This document shows, piece after piece, positions 24,718 through 34,934 of a stretch of DNA of 64,000 bases. This DNA comes from an uncultured Brachyspira sp. (lineage in GTDB: Bacteria; Spirochaetota; Brachyspiria; Brachyspirales; Brachyspiraceae). Each line of letters starts with the position of its first letter. Position 1 is the first letter of the stretch. The stretch lies in contig NZ_CAJUPR010000003.1 in assembly GCF_910588665.1 (NCBI RefSeq), positions 86,199-150,198 of the forward strand, given 5' to 3'. The notes beneath the pieces are model-generated. The model made no database searches, was not told where the DNA came from, and saw only the letters and a program-made list of their open reading frames with translations. The position numbers and the translations under genes are program-made.

Positions 24718-25791
24718 TTATAAATCATTTTTTAATGCACCTTTCTGATATGAAGTATTGGTTGTTTCCTGCAAAGCAGCATTTTGCTTATTTATATCTC
24801 TGTAGCTGTTAAACCAATCTATTATATCCGATTTTTTCTCAGATAAATATTCTGTTTCCACTCCTATATCCTTTAATCTTATTCCAGCCCAATATTTTAT
24901 GAAATTCTCGCTTACAGAAGAGTTAATGCCTAGAACCTCTTTACCATCAAATAGATATTTAGACCATTTTATTTCTTCATTTACGGTAAATTCAACCATA
25001 TTCCTAGCCGTATTATTAAACCATCCGTTTTTAAATAAATGAGAAAAACCTTGATTATCATCTTTTCTTAATATGGATATAACATTTTTCCCAGTAGGAA
25101 CATGTACATTAAGTTCATCATGCGCTATTAATTTAATAGTTTTTGCAAATCCTGCTATTGCATTATCATAGCTATTATTTATTATGAAAGTTACAAGAAA
25201 AGAGAATGGAAATTTTATGCTTTCAAGCAAATATATTCCCGTTAATAATCTGAGCAACGCTTGTTTTTTTTCATCTGGCGAGGTATTTAAATTTTCTAAA
25301 TTACATAATTCATCAACTTTTCCGAAAAGCTCCACCTCTTTTTCCATTCTGTGTTTTACAAAATCATCATTATAAACTAAATCTAAAGTTTCAGTAGCCT
25401 GATGTCCAAAAACTTCGGAAAGCCCGTAAGAATAGCTCTCTGCATGTATATTTTCTTCTATAGCTATTCTGGCATACAGAATAGACCATATTGAGCTTGT
25501 TACTATTCTGTTTAATATTGATGAAAATCCGCTTGCAACTCCGCTGTCCATCAATGTCTGATATGCTATATTAAGCTTAAAAGCTCTCTGTGCATCTTCA
25601 GGCAGCGATGAGAATCTGGTTTTATCCGATTTATAATCAACTTCTTTAGAGAACCAAGTATTGCCTTCGCTTGCCTCTTTTAATTTTTTTGCTATCTCAT
25701 GGCTTATAGAGTCAATTCTTATATAATGTCCGAAATTTCCAAAAAATATTTTTTCATTTTTAGGCTTTTTATCTATATCAACTACTTTCAT
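24718..25791 (-). CDS. nrdB: Ribonucleoside-diphosphate reductase beta subunit, class I
   Basis: 357 residues. The diiron site ligands are seen as Asp in TLMDSG, Glu and His in EENIHAESYSY (with the radical Tyr two residues after the last Glu-Ser), Glu in LESIKFPFS and the last pair in AHDELNVH. In that last helix the Glu and His are four apart, whereas most R2 proteins have E-x2-H, so the spacing may be altered. The frame extends to 25863, but the start is at 25791, where TTGGAG lies 6 nt away and the R2 sequence begins (MKVVDIDKKP). It is upstream of nrdA in the same operon. Confidence 0.92.
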   Translation of the reverse strand: MKVVDIDKKPKNEKIFFGNFGHYIRIDSISHEIAKKLKEASEGNTWFSKEVDYKSDKTRFSSLPEDAQRAFKLNIAYQTLMDSGVASGFSSILNRIVTSSIWSILYARIAIEENIHAESYSYGLSEVFGHQATETLDLVYNDDFVKHRMEKEVELFGKVDELCNLENLNTSPDEKKQALLRLLTGIYLLESIKFPFSFLVTFIINNSYDNAIAGFAKTIKLIAHDELNVHVPTGKNVISILRKDDNQGFSHLFKNGWFNNTARNMVEFTVNEEIKWSKYLFDGKEVLGINSSVSENFIKYWAGIRLKDIGVETEYLSEKKSDIIDWFNSYRDINKQNAALQETTNTSYQKGALKNDL

Positions 25792-25946
25792 TTTTTCTCC
25801 AAGATTTTTTGTATATCTAATAATATTGCTTATTAATTCTAATATTATTTTTATATTTGTCAATTAATTTTTATAAACAGTATTCAGTAATTTATGTATA
25901 TTTTTTATACATTTTTTACTTAAAAAATAAAATATGTTAAGTATTA

Positions 25947-25975
25947 TTGACTATAGTATTATAATGCTGTAAAAT
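25947..25975 (+). promoter_or_regulatory. Promoter for pepD
   Basis: TTGACT (25947-25952), 17 nt, TAAAAT (25970-25975). A leader of about 100 nt follows. Confidence 0.6.
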
Positions 25976-26081
25976 AGAACAATTATCATGTTTGGATATA
26001 TTTTTTTATATGAATAAGTTTTATTGTATTTTAATTAAATTCATAATAATTTTGAATATAAAAATTGTTTAGGAGTTTTAT

Positions 26082-27521
26082 ATGTATTTAAGTAATTTTG
26101 AAGGACTTGCATCTGAGGAAGTTTTCAGATGGTTTGCAGAGATAAGTAAAATTCCAAGAAAATCTAAACATGAAAAGCAAATCAGCGATTTTTTAATGCT
26201 GTTTGCAAAAGACAGAAACTTAGAAGCATATCAAGATGAAGTTTACAATGTAATTATAAAGAAAAAAGCATCAAAAGGATATGAGAATACAGTTCCCGTT
26301 ATAATACAGGGGCATATGGATATGGTTTGCGAAAAAACAGATGAATCCGAACATAATTTTTATAAAGATTCTATAAAATTAATAGCGGAGGGTGATATTT
26401 TAAGAGCTGATAATACAACTTTGGGTGCGGATAACGGAATTGCCGTTGCCTATGCACTTGCTTTGCTTGATTCTGAAGATATATCGCATCCCGCATTGGA
26501 GATATTGATTACTTCTAATGAGGAAACGGATATGAAGGGCGCTTTTTCAGTTACCAATGAATATTTAAATGGAAAAACGCTTATAAATCTTGATGCTGAA
26601 GAAGAAGGAGTATTTCTTACAGGCTGTGCAGGCGGATATAATATAGCAGTTGAATTTAATATTGAAAGAGAAAATAATAAAAACAGCTCTTTAAAAATAG
26701 ATATATCGGGATTAAAAGGCGGACATTCTGGAATGGAAATTAATAGACAGAGAGCTAATGCCTTAAAAATTTTGGGAAGAATTTTATATGCTGTAAAAGA
26801 TTATATCAGCATTGCCAGTATTAATGGCGGGAGCGTTCATAATGCTATAGCTAAAAATGCTTATGCCGTAATAACTGCTGAAAATACCGATAAAATAAAA
26901 ACTGTTATTGGAGATATTTCTAAAAAAATAAAATATGAATACAGAATTGAAGATCCTGACATAAAAATATCGGTTTCAGATGCTTATAATGTCAAAGAAT
27001 GCTATACAAAAAAGTTAACGAATGATGTTATAAACTTCATGATGCTTTCTCCTGACGGTGTTTTATATATGAGCAGAGATATTAAAAATTTAGTTATGAC
27101 AAGCGCCAATAACGGAGTGGCTGAAGAAAAAAATAATAAATTATATTTTGATATATTTATAAGAAGTTCATTAGAAAGCTCATCAGATGAAATAGGCTGC
27201 AGGGTTAAAGCTTTAGCATCGGCTGTAAACGGTGTTTTATTCAGCGAAGATTCATACCCTGCTTGGGAATATAATCCAAACTCAAAAATAAGGAATATAG
27301 CCGTTGAAACATATAAAAAAGTTACTGGCAGAGATGCGGTATTAAAAGCTTTGCATGTAGGTTTGGAATGCGGAATATTAAAAAAAGCTTTGCATGATAT
27401 TGATATAATCAGTATGGGGCCTAATATTTATGATGTTCATACTCCGAAAGAATATCTGAGTATATCATCTGTTGATAGAGTATGGATAATTTTAAAAGAA
27501 ATCTTAGCAAATATAAAATAA
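26082..27521 (+). CDS. pepD: Aminoacyl-histidine dipeptidase PepD
   Basis: 479-residue zinc metallopeptidase of family M20 (beta-Ala-His dipeptidase/carnosinase-like). The metal site motifs are GHMDMV (about 82-87), TLGADNGIAVA with the bridging Asp, and NEETDMKGA with the catalytic Glu. The C-terminal half has the lid domain GLKGGHSGMEI and a last metal ligand in HTPKE. It probably degrades dipeptides taken up from the gut. The ribosome-binding site TTAGGAG is good. It is a single gene with its own promoter. Confidence 0.93.
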   Translation: MYLSNFEGLASEEVFRWFAEISKIPRKSKHEKQISDFLMLFAKDRNLEAYQDEVYNVIIKKKASKGYENTVPVIIQGHMDMVCEKTDESEHNFYKDSIKLIAEGDILRADNTTLGADNGIAVAYALALLDSEDISHPALEILITSNEETDMKGAFSVTNEYLNGKTLINLDAEEEGVFLTGCAGGYNIAVEFNIERENNKNSSLKIDISGLKGGHSGMEINRQRANALKILGRILYAVKDYISIASINGGSVHNAIAKNAYAVITAENTDKIKTVIGDISKKIKYEYRIEDPDIKISVSDAYNVKECYTKKLTNDVINFMMLSPDGVLYMSRDIKNLVMTSANNGVAEEKNNKLYFDIFIRSSLESSSDEIGCRVKALASAVNGVLFSEDSYPAWEYNPNSKIRNIAVETYKKVTGRDAVLKALHVGLECGILKKALHDIDIISMGPNIYDVHTPKEYLSISSVDRVWIILKEILANIK

Positions 27522-27535
27522 TTATAGAAATTAAA

Positions 27536-27563
27536 TTGTATTTATTAAAATTTAGTGTATATT
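27536..27563 (+). promoter_or_regulatory. Candidate promoter for cysK-cysE
   Basis: TTGTAT (27536-27541), 16 nt, TATATT (27558-27563). It leaves a short leader of about 20 nt. Confidence 0.45.
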
Positions 27564-27588
27564 ATGTTTTATTTAAGGAGTTTATATA

Positions 27589-28515
27589 ATGATATACAGC
27601 AGCATACTTGATTTAATAGGAAATACGCCTATTTTAAGACTTAAAAATATAGAATCTAAATTCAATTTGCATAAAAATATAGAACTGTATGGAAAAGTGG
27701 AAAAAAATAATCCCTCAGGTTCCGTAAAAGACAGAGCTGCAAAACAAATAATATTGGATTTATTTAAAGAAGGAAAATTAAAAGAAGGCTCTACAATAAT
27801 AGAACCTACATCTGGAAATACAGGCATTGCTATGGCATCTATAGGAAGATATTTACATCTTAATGTTATAATAGTTATGCCCAGTTCTATGTCTTATGAG
27901 AGAAGAAAGCTTATAAAGTATTACGGAGCAGAACTTGAATTAGTAGATGGAGGAATGGACGCTGCTGTTGAAAGGGCTTATCAATTAAGCAGAGAAATAA
28001 AAGATTCTGTTATACCTGGTCAGTTTGTTAATCAGTCTAATGTTGCTGTTCATTATACATCAACAGCTTTTGAAATATTTAATGATATTGATGATCTTGA
28101 TTATTTATTTGCAGGTATAGGTACAGGCGGAACTATAACAGGAATAGGACGCTATATAATAGACAATGGTAAAAATACAAAAGTTATAGGTGTTGAGCCA
28201 GAAGATTCTCCTCTTCTTACTAAAGGTTATGCCTCTCCTCATAAAATACAGGGAATAGGGGCTAATTTTATACCTGAAATTTTAGATTTAAGCGTTATAA
28301 ATAAAATAATAGATGTATCTAATGATAATGCAATAAATACGGCAAGAGAGATATGTTTTAATGAGGGTCTTTTTGTCGGAATATCTTCAGGAGCCAGCGT
28401 TTATGCGGCAATAGATTTTTCTAAGGATATTGAAAATGATATTAAAAAAATGGATAAAAAAGTAACTATGCTTTGTATTTTGCCTGATACGGGAGAGAGG
28501 TATGATTGGAGCTAA
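27589..28515 (+). CDS. cysK: Cysteine synthase (O-acetylserine sulfhydrylase)
   Basis: Makes cysteine from O-acetylserine and sulfide. The 308-residue protein has the PLP lysine in NNPSGSVKDRAA (about residues 40-51), the substrate loop TSGNTGIAMAS (about 73-83) and the phosphate-binding GTGGTITG (about 177-184), all in normal order. Its AAGGAG ribosome-binding site is strong. It lies 12 nt before cysE, so the whole last part of cysteine synthesis is in one operon. Confidence 0.95.
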   Translation: MIYSSILDLIGNTPILRLKNIESKFNLHKNIELYGKVEKNNPSGSVKDRAAKQIILDLFKEGKLKEGSTIIEPTSGNTGIAMASIGRYLHLNVIIVMPSSMSYERRKLIKYYGAELELVDGGMDAAVERAYQLSREIKDSVIPGQFVNQSNVAVHYTSTAFEIFNDIDDLDYLFAGIGTGGTITGIGRYIIDNGKNTKVIGVEPEDSPLLTKGYASPHKIQGIGANFIPEILDLSVINKIIDVSNDNAINTAREICFNEGLFVGISSGASVYAAIDFSKDIENDIKKMDKKVTMLCILPDTGERYDWS

Positions 28516-28527
28516 TAGGAACAGTAT

Positions 28528-29238
28528 ATGAAATTAAAAACTTTTAATGAACTGCCTAATAAAAAGGATATTAAAGATATTGTTAAGTTTATCAGAGATT
28601 ATGCTTTTCCTAATTTTTTTAGAGAAACTCCGAATACGGATATAATAAAAAAAAATATAGAAAAAATTTATATGAATATAGCCGTTAATAATTCCAATCT
28701 TCTTGATTTTATGGAATGTCTTGATAATATTATATTAAGTTTAAAAAAAGACTTAGAGTTCTTTTTTCAATCGGATCCAGCTTCAAAATCTTATGATGAA
28801 ATAATATTTGCATATCCCGGATTTAGGGCTATTTTTTATTACAGAATAGCTCATATATTTTATAATCAAGGGGAATATTTAATAGCAAGAACCATATCAG
28901 AATTTGCCCATTCAAAAACAGGCATAGATATTCATCCGGGCGCAAGTATAGGGGATTATTTCTTTATAGATCATGGCACAGGAATAGTTATCGGTGAAAC
29001 TACGGTAATAGGTCATCATGTAAAAATATATCAGGGCGTTACTTTAGGTGCTTTATCTTTAACTGATGGAAGAAGTTTGGAAGGCATAAAAAGGCATCCT
29101 ACGGTTTCAAATTATGTTACTATATATGCCAATGCATCTATATTTGGAGGAAATACCGTTATAGGAGATAATGCCGTTATAGGAGCTAATTGTATAGTTT
29201 TAGAATCCGTTGAAGATAATAAAAAAGTAACATTATAG
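28528..29238 (+). CDS. cysE: Serine O-acetyltransferase
   Basis: Acetylates serine, the step before CysK. The 236-residue protein has an N-terminal helical domain, then hexapeptide-repeat segments with HPGASIGDYFFIDHGTGIVIG (about 145-165, with the catalytic His/Asp region), GVTLGALSLTDG, and the final turns GNTVIGDNAVIGANCIV. The C-terminus ends in an acid/basic tail without the GxxI end that binds CysK in some species. The longer N-terminal domain is like the EpsC/SAT type. It is cotranscribed with cysK. Confidence 0.93.
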   Translation: MKLKTFNELPNKKDIKDIVKFIRDYAFPNFFRETPNTDIIKKNIEKIYMNIAVNNSNLLDFMECLDNIILSLKKDLEFFFQSDPASKSYDEIIFAYPGFRAIFYYRIAHIFYNQGEYLIARTISEFAHSKTGIDIHPGASIGDYFFIDHGTGIVIGETTVIGHHVKIYQGVTLGALSLTDGRSLEGIKRHPTVSNYVTIYANASIFGGNTVIGDNAVIGANCIVLESVEDNKKVTL

Positions 29239-29378
29239 TTTTTTAATTATATGCAATAAAAATTGTTTTTGCGTTACTTTTCTTTTTTATTTAATTTACT
29301 TAAGTCATATTAATATAATTGCAATATTTATTAACATAACATATTATTATACTGCATTATGAATTAAAGGATTTATAT

Positions 29379-30401
29379 ATGGCTTCAGTTATTACTTTCG
29401 GCGAGATAATGTTGAGACTTTCGCCTCCTTCAAATTTAAGATTCGTACAGACAAATTCTTATGATGCTAGATTCGGAGGTGCGGAGGCTAATGTTTCATT
29501 CGCTCTGTCAAATTTAGGAGTTGATACATCTTTTGTTACTAAATTGCCTAAAAACGATATAGGACAGGCATGTATTAATGAATTAAGAAGATACGGTATA
29601 GATGTTTCAAATATAGTATTAGGAGGAGACAGAATAGGGATATACTTTTTAGAGAAGGGTGCCAGTCAAAGGGGATCTAAAGTAATATATGACAGGGCTA
29701 ATTCTTCAATATCTCAATGCAGCAGAGAAGATTTTAATTGGGATAAAATTTTTAATAATTCAAAATGGTTTCATTTTACAGGCATAATGCCAGCTCTTGG
29801 AATAAATGCAGCTGAGATATGCATAGATGCTTGCAGAAAGGCAAAGGAGAAAGGACTTATTATAAGTTTGGATTTGAATTTCAGAAAGAAGCTATGGACT
29901 TCAAAAGATGCCAATGAAACTATGAGTAAATTAATGCCTTATGTTGATATATGCATAGCAAATGAAGAAGATGCAGATAATATTTTTGGAATACATGCAA
30001 AAGACAGCAATATAATAGAAGGCAGATTATCTTATCAGGGCTATAAAGAAGTTGCTAAGGAAATAGCCGACAGATTCAATATAAAAAAAGTAGGCATAAC
30101 ATTAAGGGGTTCTATTTCTGCAAGCGACAATTTATGGTCATGCATGCTTTATAATGGAAGCGAATATTTTTTCTCAAAAGAGTATTTGATAAAAATAGCC
30201 GATAGGGTAGGTGCAGGAGACAGTTTTTCTGCGGGGCTTATATATTCATTTTTAAACGGAAAAGATGACAGAGAGGCTTTGGAATTTGCGGCTGCATCAA
30301 GCTGTCTAAAGCATTCCATAGAAGGAGATTTCAATATTGTATCTGTGGACGAAGTTATGACTTTGTATAACGGAGATGCATCAGGAAGAATACAAAGATA
30401 A
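29379..30401 (+). CDS. kdgK: PfkB-family sugar kinase, probably 2-keto-3-deoxygluconate kinase
   Basis: 340 residues of the ribokinase fold. The N-terminus reads ITFGEIMLRLSPPSNLRFVQ, a strong KdgK/PfkB signature, followed by GGAEANVSFALSNLG. The catalytic motif near the C-terminus is DRVGAGDSFSAGLIY with the Asp base, and a conserved N-x2-E (ANEED) lies mid-protein. It phosphorylates a sugar acid or ketose; 2-keto-3-deoxygluconate is the best guess from similarity, but no aldolase partner is in the window. It stands alone. Confidence 0.82.
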   Translation: MASVITFGEIMLRLSPPSNLRFVQTNSYDARFGGAEANVSFALSNLGVDTSFVTKLPKNDIGQACINELRRYGIDVSNIVLGGDRIGIYFLEKGASQRGSKVIYDRANSSISQCSREDFNWDKIFNNSKWFHFTGIMPALGINAAEICIDACRKAKEKGLIISLDLNFRKKLWTSKDANETMSKLMPYVDICIANEEDADNIFGIHAKDSNIIEGRLSYQGYKEVAKEIADRFNIKKVGITLRGSISASDNLWSCMLYNGSEYFFSKEYLIKIADRVGAGDSFSAGLIYSFLNGKDDREALEFAAASSCLKHSIEGDFNIVSVDEVMTLYNGDASGRIQR

Positions 30402-30474
30402 TTAAAAACTGATTTAATTTTTTTATAAACGGTATAATTTTATTTTTATGCTTAATGTATATTTTAATTTATTC

Positions 30475-30502
30475 TTGACAATTTATATTCTTGTACTAAA
30501 AT
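30475..30502 (+). promoter_or_regulatory. Promoter for ROK kinase gene
   Basis: Consensus TTGACA (30475-30480), 16 nt, TAAAAT (30497-30502). Confidence 0.6.
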
Positions 30503-30539
30503 ATAAAAAATATGTATATTATAATATTAGGAGTATTAA

Positions 30540-31496
30540 ATGAAGGATGCAGTAATAGCTATAGATATAGGCGGAACTTCTATGAAGGGTGCCGTTATAG
30601 AGGAAAGCGGCAATATTTTATATAAAGAAAACTTTAATATTAATTCCAAGCATACAGCGGAAGAACATAAAAAAGTTATTACCGAGTTTATAGAAAAATT
30701 GAAAAGTAATATTTCTAATGATTATAAGTTTATAGGTTTAGGCATAGATTGTCCAGGAGTTATGAACAGAGATACTATTCATATGGGAGGAGCTGAAAAT
30801 ATACCGGGACTTAAAGGATTAAAATTTTCAGATATCGGAGATAAATTCAATTTAATTACAAAAACGGCTAATGATGCCAGTATGGCGGCTTTAGGCGAAA
30901 CAAAATACGGAAGCGGCAAGGAAAAAGATTATCAGTCTGTAATGTTTATAACTCTTGGTACGGGAGTAGGAGGCGGATTTGTATTTAACGGAAAGTTATT
31001 TACAGGATCTTTAGGAGGAGCAGGTGAAATCGGACATGTATTTGTTGTTCCTGACGGAGATAAATGCAATTGCGGTTCAAGCGGATGCATCGAACGTTAT
31101 GCTTCCGCTACGGGATTTATTGATGCGGCAAAACAGAAAATTCATAAAGCAGTTATTCCGACATCTCTGACTTATGAGGAGCTTGAAAAAAATAAGGCTA
31201 AAGCCTTGTTTGATGCCGCTAAAAAAGGAGATGAGCTTGCCAAAGAGACTATATCCGAATGTTCTTATTATTTAGGTATGTCCATAGCTCAGGCTTTAAA
31301 TATGCTTGATTTAGATTTAGTTCTTATAGGAGGAGGACTTTGCAAAGATTTTGATATGATGATAGATCATATTAACAGAGGTGTGAGAAATTACGGTCTT
31401 AGAATGATGGTTAATAATGTTGAGATAAAACCTGCCTCTTTAGGAAATGATGCGGGAGTTTTGGGCTGCGCTGCTTTATTCTTTAAAAATAATTAA
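30540..31496 (+). CDS. glk: ROK-family sugar kinase, probably glucokinase
   Basis: 318 residues. The N-terminal ATP motif is AIDIGGTSMKGAVI (residues 6-19). GLGIDCPGVM is the sugar-binding start. The zinc motif CNCGSSGCIE is of the ROK type and EIGHVFV holds the His ligand. The family phosphorylates glucose, N-acetylmannosamine or related sugars; glucokinase is most likely. It is a single gene with a clear TTAGGAG ribosome-binding site and its own promoter. Confidence 0.88.
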   Translation: MKDAVIAIDIGGTSMKGAVIEESGNILYKENFNINSKHTAEEHKKVITEFIEKLKSNISNDYKFIGLGIDCPGVMNRDTIHMGGAENIPGLKGLKFSDIGDKFNLITKTANDASMAALGETKYGSGKEKDYQSVMFITLGTGVGGGFVFNGKLFTGSLGGAGEIGHVFVVPDGDKCNCGSSGCIERYASATGFIDAAKQKIHKAVIPTSLTYEELEKNKAKALFDAAKKGDELAKETISECSYYLGMSIAQALNMLDLDLVLIGGGLCKDFDMMIDHINRGVRNYGLRMMVNNVEIKPASLGNDAGVLGCAALFFKNN

Positions 31497-31561
31497 TTTT
31501 TATTATAAACGGTTATATATTTTTATATTATTATTTGAATAACAAAAATATTAAATATATG

Positions 31562-31589
31562 TTGACTATAAAATACACTATGCTATAAT
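31562..31589 (+). promoter_or_regulatory. Promoter for GAF/PP2C phosphatase gene
   Basis: TTGACT (31562-31567), 16 nt, TATAAT (31584-31589). Confidence 0.65.
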
Positions 31590-31624
31590 AAAATAGAGCA
31601 TATTAATTAATATAGAGGTAGTTT

Positions 31625-33397
31625 GTGGATATATACGATATAGTTGATGATCCAGAAAAGCAGCTAGAAGTGTTTTCAGGTATCATTAAAAAAATGAATG
31701 CCGGCAGCGATCATGATGAAACTTTAATTAATATTATATCCGAAATAAAGTCCATAATGCATACGGATTCTATACTTCTGTATTTGATGGATCAGGAATT
31801 ATATAATCTGCATTATGAGATGTCTATAGGACCTCTAGGAAGTAAATTCTACGGAAATATCATAGACAGCGAAAAACCGCTTGCTGTAAGAGCCTATGCC
31901 ACTTCATGTTCTTTATACTCTAATGATCCTAAGGAAGATTCGGTATTTATTCCTATGATGGAAATGCTGGGCGAAGAATTAAAAAATATATTATTTGTGC
32001 CTCTGAAAGTCAGAAAAAAAAATATAGGTTCTCTTTTTTTAATCAATAAAAAAAACGGTAAATTTATAGAAAAAGATACGGTTGTAATGTCTTTATTTGC
32101 AAATATAGTATCTTTGGCATTAGTTAATAAAATGGTTTATGACAGAGCGCAGTCAAGAGCTTATGAAGTCGGTGCTTTATATCAGATGTCCGTTTCAATT
32201 AATAAATGCGAAACTATAGAAGAAATACTTAATGATAATATAAGTATTGTCTGCGAGGCATTTGAGGCGCATAGAGTATCTGTAATATTAAAAGAAAACG
32301 GAGTTTTTAAGTTTAAAGCAGGAATCGGCATTGATGAAGATATACTTAAATACGGAGTTGTTACTGTAGATGACAATGTGCTTTCAGAAATTCTTCATAC
32401 TGGAAGACCTGTTTATTCTTTCAATGTTGATAAAGATATAAGATTCAGACCGAATAAAAGCCTCAGATATACTAGAAATAGTTTTATGGCTGCCCCTATA
32501 ATGGGAAAAGATGATATAATAGGATTTCTTTGCGCCACAGAGAGAAATATTGATAAAGCCTTTAATCTGAGTAATTTATCTCTTTTGGAAATGCTTGCCC
32601 AGCAGATAGGAGAAAATTATATGCATATACTTCTGTCTGAAGAATCTAAAATAAAAGAATCTTTAACTGAAGAAATTAATTTTACAGAACAGCTTCAAAA
32701 AAGCGTTCTTCCGAAAGAGTTTCCAAGCGGAGGATTATTTGATATTTCGGCGGTAAGCATACCGAGCAAGAATGTGGGCGGGGATTTTTATGATTATATA
32801 AATATAGGCGGTAATAAATATGCATTAATTATAGCCGATGTATCAGGCAAAGGATTAGGAGCGGGATTTTTTATGACTATGACACGTTCCATACTTAGGG
32901 TTTATTTTTCTGAAATGGATGATCCCTCTAAAATATTAGAAGCTGCAAATAAGCATATATATAAAGATTCTAATAATGGTATGTTTGTTACCTGCTTTCT
33001 TATTGTTATTAATACGGAAAATAAAACTATAACATACTCTAATGCAGGACATCTGCCGCAGTATTTGGTAAAAAAATATAATATAAGCGCTTTAGATTCC
33101 ATATATGAAATGCATACGCATGGCAAGCCTTTGGGTTTTATTGAAAATGCATCTTATCAAAATAAGCAGATTTCTTATTCAAGCTCCGATACCATAGTTT
33201 TATTTACGGACGGAATTACCGAAACATTCAACAAAGATGAAGAAGAATACGGAGAAGACAGATTAAAAGCCCTTCTTAAAAACGATTATGATAATTCTAA
33301 AGAACTGGTTGATGATATAGTTAATGAAACAGTATCATTTAGAGGAAAAACTCCTCAGTTTGATGATATTACTCTTTTAATTGCAAGGCTTTTATAA
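31625..33397 (+). CDS. GAF-domain SpoIIE/RsbU-type phosphatase
   Basis: 590 residues. Two GAF-like sensor domains (about 20-175 and 180-340) are followed by a PP2C-type phosphatase of the SpoIIE/RsbU group: LQKSVLPKEFPSG (linker), VGGDFYDYI with the metal Asp (about 388), IADVSGKGLGAGFFM, SNAGHLPQYL, LFTDGITETFN and a final FDDITLLIAR. Such proteins dephosphorylate an anti-sigma-factor antagonist in stress or development switches, but no partner lies nearby. The start codon is GTG at 31625 with GAGG 7 nt away. No membrane segment is seen, so it is cytosolic. Confidence 0.9.
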   Translation: MDIYDIVDDPEKQLEVFSGIIKKMNAGSDHDETLINIISEIKSIMHTDSILLYLMDQELYNLHYEMSIGPLGSKFYGNIIDSEKPLAVRAYATSCSLYSNDPKEDSVFIPMMEMLGEELKNILFVPLKVRKKNIGSLFLINKKNGKFIEKDTVVMSLFANIVSLALVNKMVYDRAQSRAYEVGALYQMSVSINKCETIEEILNDNISIVCEAFEAHRVSVILKENGVFKFKAGIGIDEDILKYGVVTVDDNVLSEILHTGRPVYSFNVDKDIRFRPNKSLRYTRNSFMAAPIMGKDDIIGFLCATERNIDKAFNLSNLSLLEMLAQQIGENYMHILLSEESKIKESLTEEINFTEQLQKSVLPKEFPSGGLFDISAVSIPSKNVGGDFYDYINIGGNKYALIIADVSGKGLGAGFFMTMTRSILRVYFSEMDDPSKILEAANKHIYKDSNNGMFVTCFLIVINTENKTITYSNAGHLPQYLVKKYNISALDSIYEMHTHGKPLGFIENASYQNKQISYSSSDTIVLFTDGITETFNKDEEEYGEDRLKALLKNDYDNSKELVDDIVNETVSFRGKTPQFDDITLLIARLL

Positions 33398-33443
33398 TAT
33401 ATATTATATAATTGCTTTTTATTAATAATATTAGGATTAAATT

Positions 33444-34913
33444 ATGAAAAAAATATTTTTATTATTTATAATTATATCTTTAATGATAATTCAATGCGGT
33501 AATAAAAAAACATCAGATTCAAAGATAAGCGGTACTTATGATACTGACAAAGCATCAGAAGTAATACCTGAATCAAAAATATTATCTCAGGAAGATATCC
33601 GTTTTTTAGAAAAGGTAAAAAATAAAATAGTTATAAATGGTAATTTTAAATATATTTTTAAAGATAACGGAGATATAGAATATTTATATAATTTTGGAGA
33701 TTATAGAGAAAATAAAAATTACATCTTTGAATCTTCAAAAGATGGTACTAATTCGTACTATTATGAGCTTTATAATATACAAGATAGATATGAAAAAGGA
33801 CCAAGCAATATTGCCGCAAATTACAGAGGCTTTTCTGTAAAAAACGGAATTCTTTATGAGGATAATTACAGAGGCTATGAGGGAGATCCTAATGAAACTA
33901 TAATAACCAAATGGGAAAGAGAAAATTATTATTCTAATTACTATTACGGAGAAGTAAAAGAAAATCCTAATTTTGATAATTTTCCTTATGAGAATAAAGC
34001 TGATGTATCTTTTAATAAATATAATGAAATACAGAAAGGCATATTAATATCGCAATCGGATTATAAGCCTGAAGAAATAGGGGATATTCAAAACTATGAT
34101 TTTGACGGCAAATATACAGATCTTTATAATTCATCTGTTGAATTAAAGAAAAATGATGACGGTTATTTTTATTTGTATGCCATTAATAAACTTAAAGATG
34201 AAAACGGCAGAATTATAACAAATATTCAAAGTACCGATACTAATAAAATGATTTTAGAAGAAAATGAGTATATTGATCCTATATGCGGTATAGAAGATTA
34301 TAATTTGTATTATGAAAAAGCTTCAGGTATGGATTTGGGTTATACAATGTATATACAGCCTATAAATGCAGATACTATTATTATAACAGAGCCAAACGGA
34401 AGCTATGGATTTACAGGCATATATAAAAAAGTTTATGAAATAGCAGCTGATGACAAAAGCACAAAAGAAAAAGCATATTATAATGCTTTAAGATGGTATG
34501 CAGAGAACTATACAGAAATTAATGAGGCTTTTAATAAAATAGCAGATTTTGATTTTGAGGGCGGCGGATATTATAAATTTAATATGGAAAATGCTTATAT
34601 TTATATGTCAAAGTTTGAGAACTCGGGTTATTTTTCAGAAAATTATATTAAAAGTTTGGAAGATAGGATTGAAACGGTAAAAAATGATTTGGAAAAAAAT
34701 AAGCAAAATGACGGTGTTGTTGAGGGCATGGATGCAGATTGGTTTTTACGCACTCAGGAAATAGACTATATACTTGATATGATTGATAAGATGGAGCTTA
34801 AAGATATAAAAAGCTATACAAATGACAGAAATGAAGAGTACTGCGAATATTACGGTATAAGTTTGCAGTTAAAAAAATACGGCGATGAATGGCTTATAGA
34901 GTTTTTGCCGTAG
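33444..34913 (+). CDS. Hypothetical lipoprotein
   Basis: 489 residues with a signal peptide and lipobox IQC (Cys18), then a polar, Tyr- and Asn-rich mature part that probably makes beta strands. I see no known domain. Residues about 390-450 are alpha-helical with many Glu and Lys. It follows the phosphatase gene by 46 nt on the same strand and may be cotranscribed. The function is unknown. Confidence 0.75.
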   Translation: MKKIFLLFIIISLMIIQCGNKKTSDSKISGTYDTDKASEVIPESKILSQEDIRFLEKVKNKIVINGNFKYIFKDNGDIEYLYNFGDYRENKNYIFESSKDGTNSYYYELYNIQDRYEKGPSNIAANYRGFSVKNGILYEDNYRGYEGDPNETIITKWERENYYSNYYYGEVKENPNFDNFPYENKADVSFNKYNEIQKGILISQSDYKPEEIGDIQNYDFDGKYTDLYNSSVELKKNDDGYFYLYAINKLKDENGRIITNIQSTDTNKMILEENEYIDPICGIEDYNLYYEKASGMDLGYTMYIQPINADTIIITEPNGSYGFTGIYKKVYEIAADDKSTKEKAYYNALRWYAENYTEINEAFNKIADFDFEGGGYYKFNMENAYIYMSKFENSGYFSENYIKSLEDRIETVKNDLEKNKQNDGVVEGMDADWFLRTQEIDYILDMIDKMELKDIKSYTNDRNEEYCEYYGISLQLKKYGDEWLIEFLP

Positions 34914-34934
34914 CGTTAAAATGGAGGTATTAGA

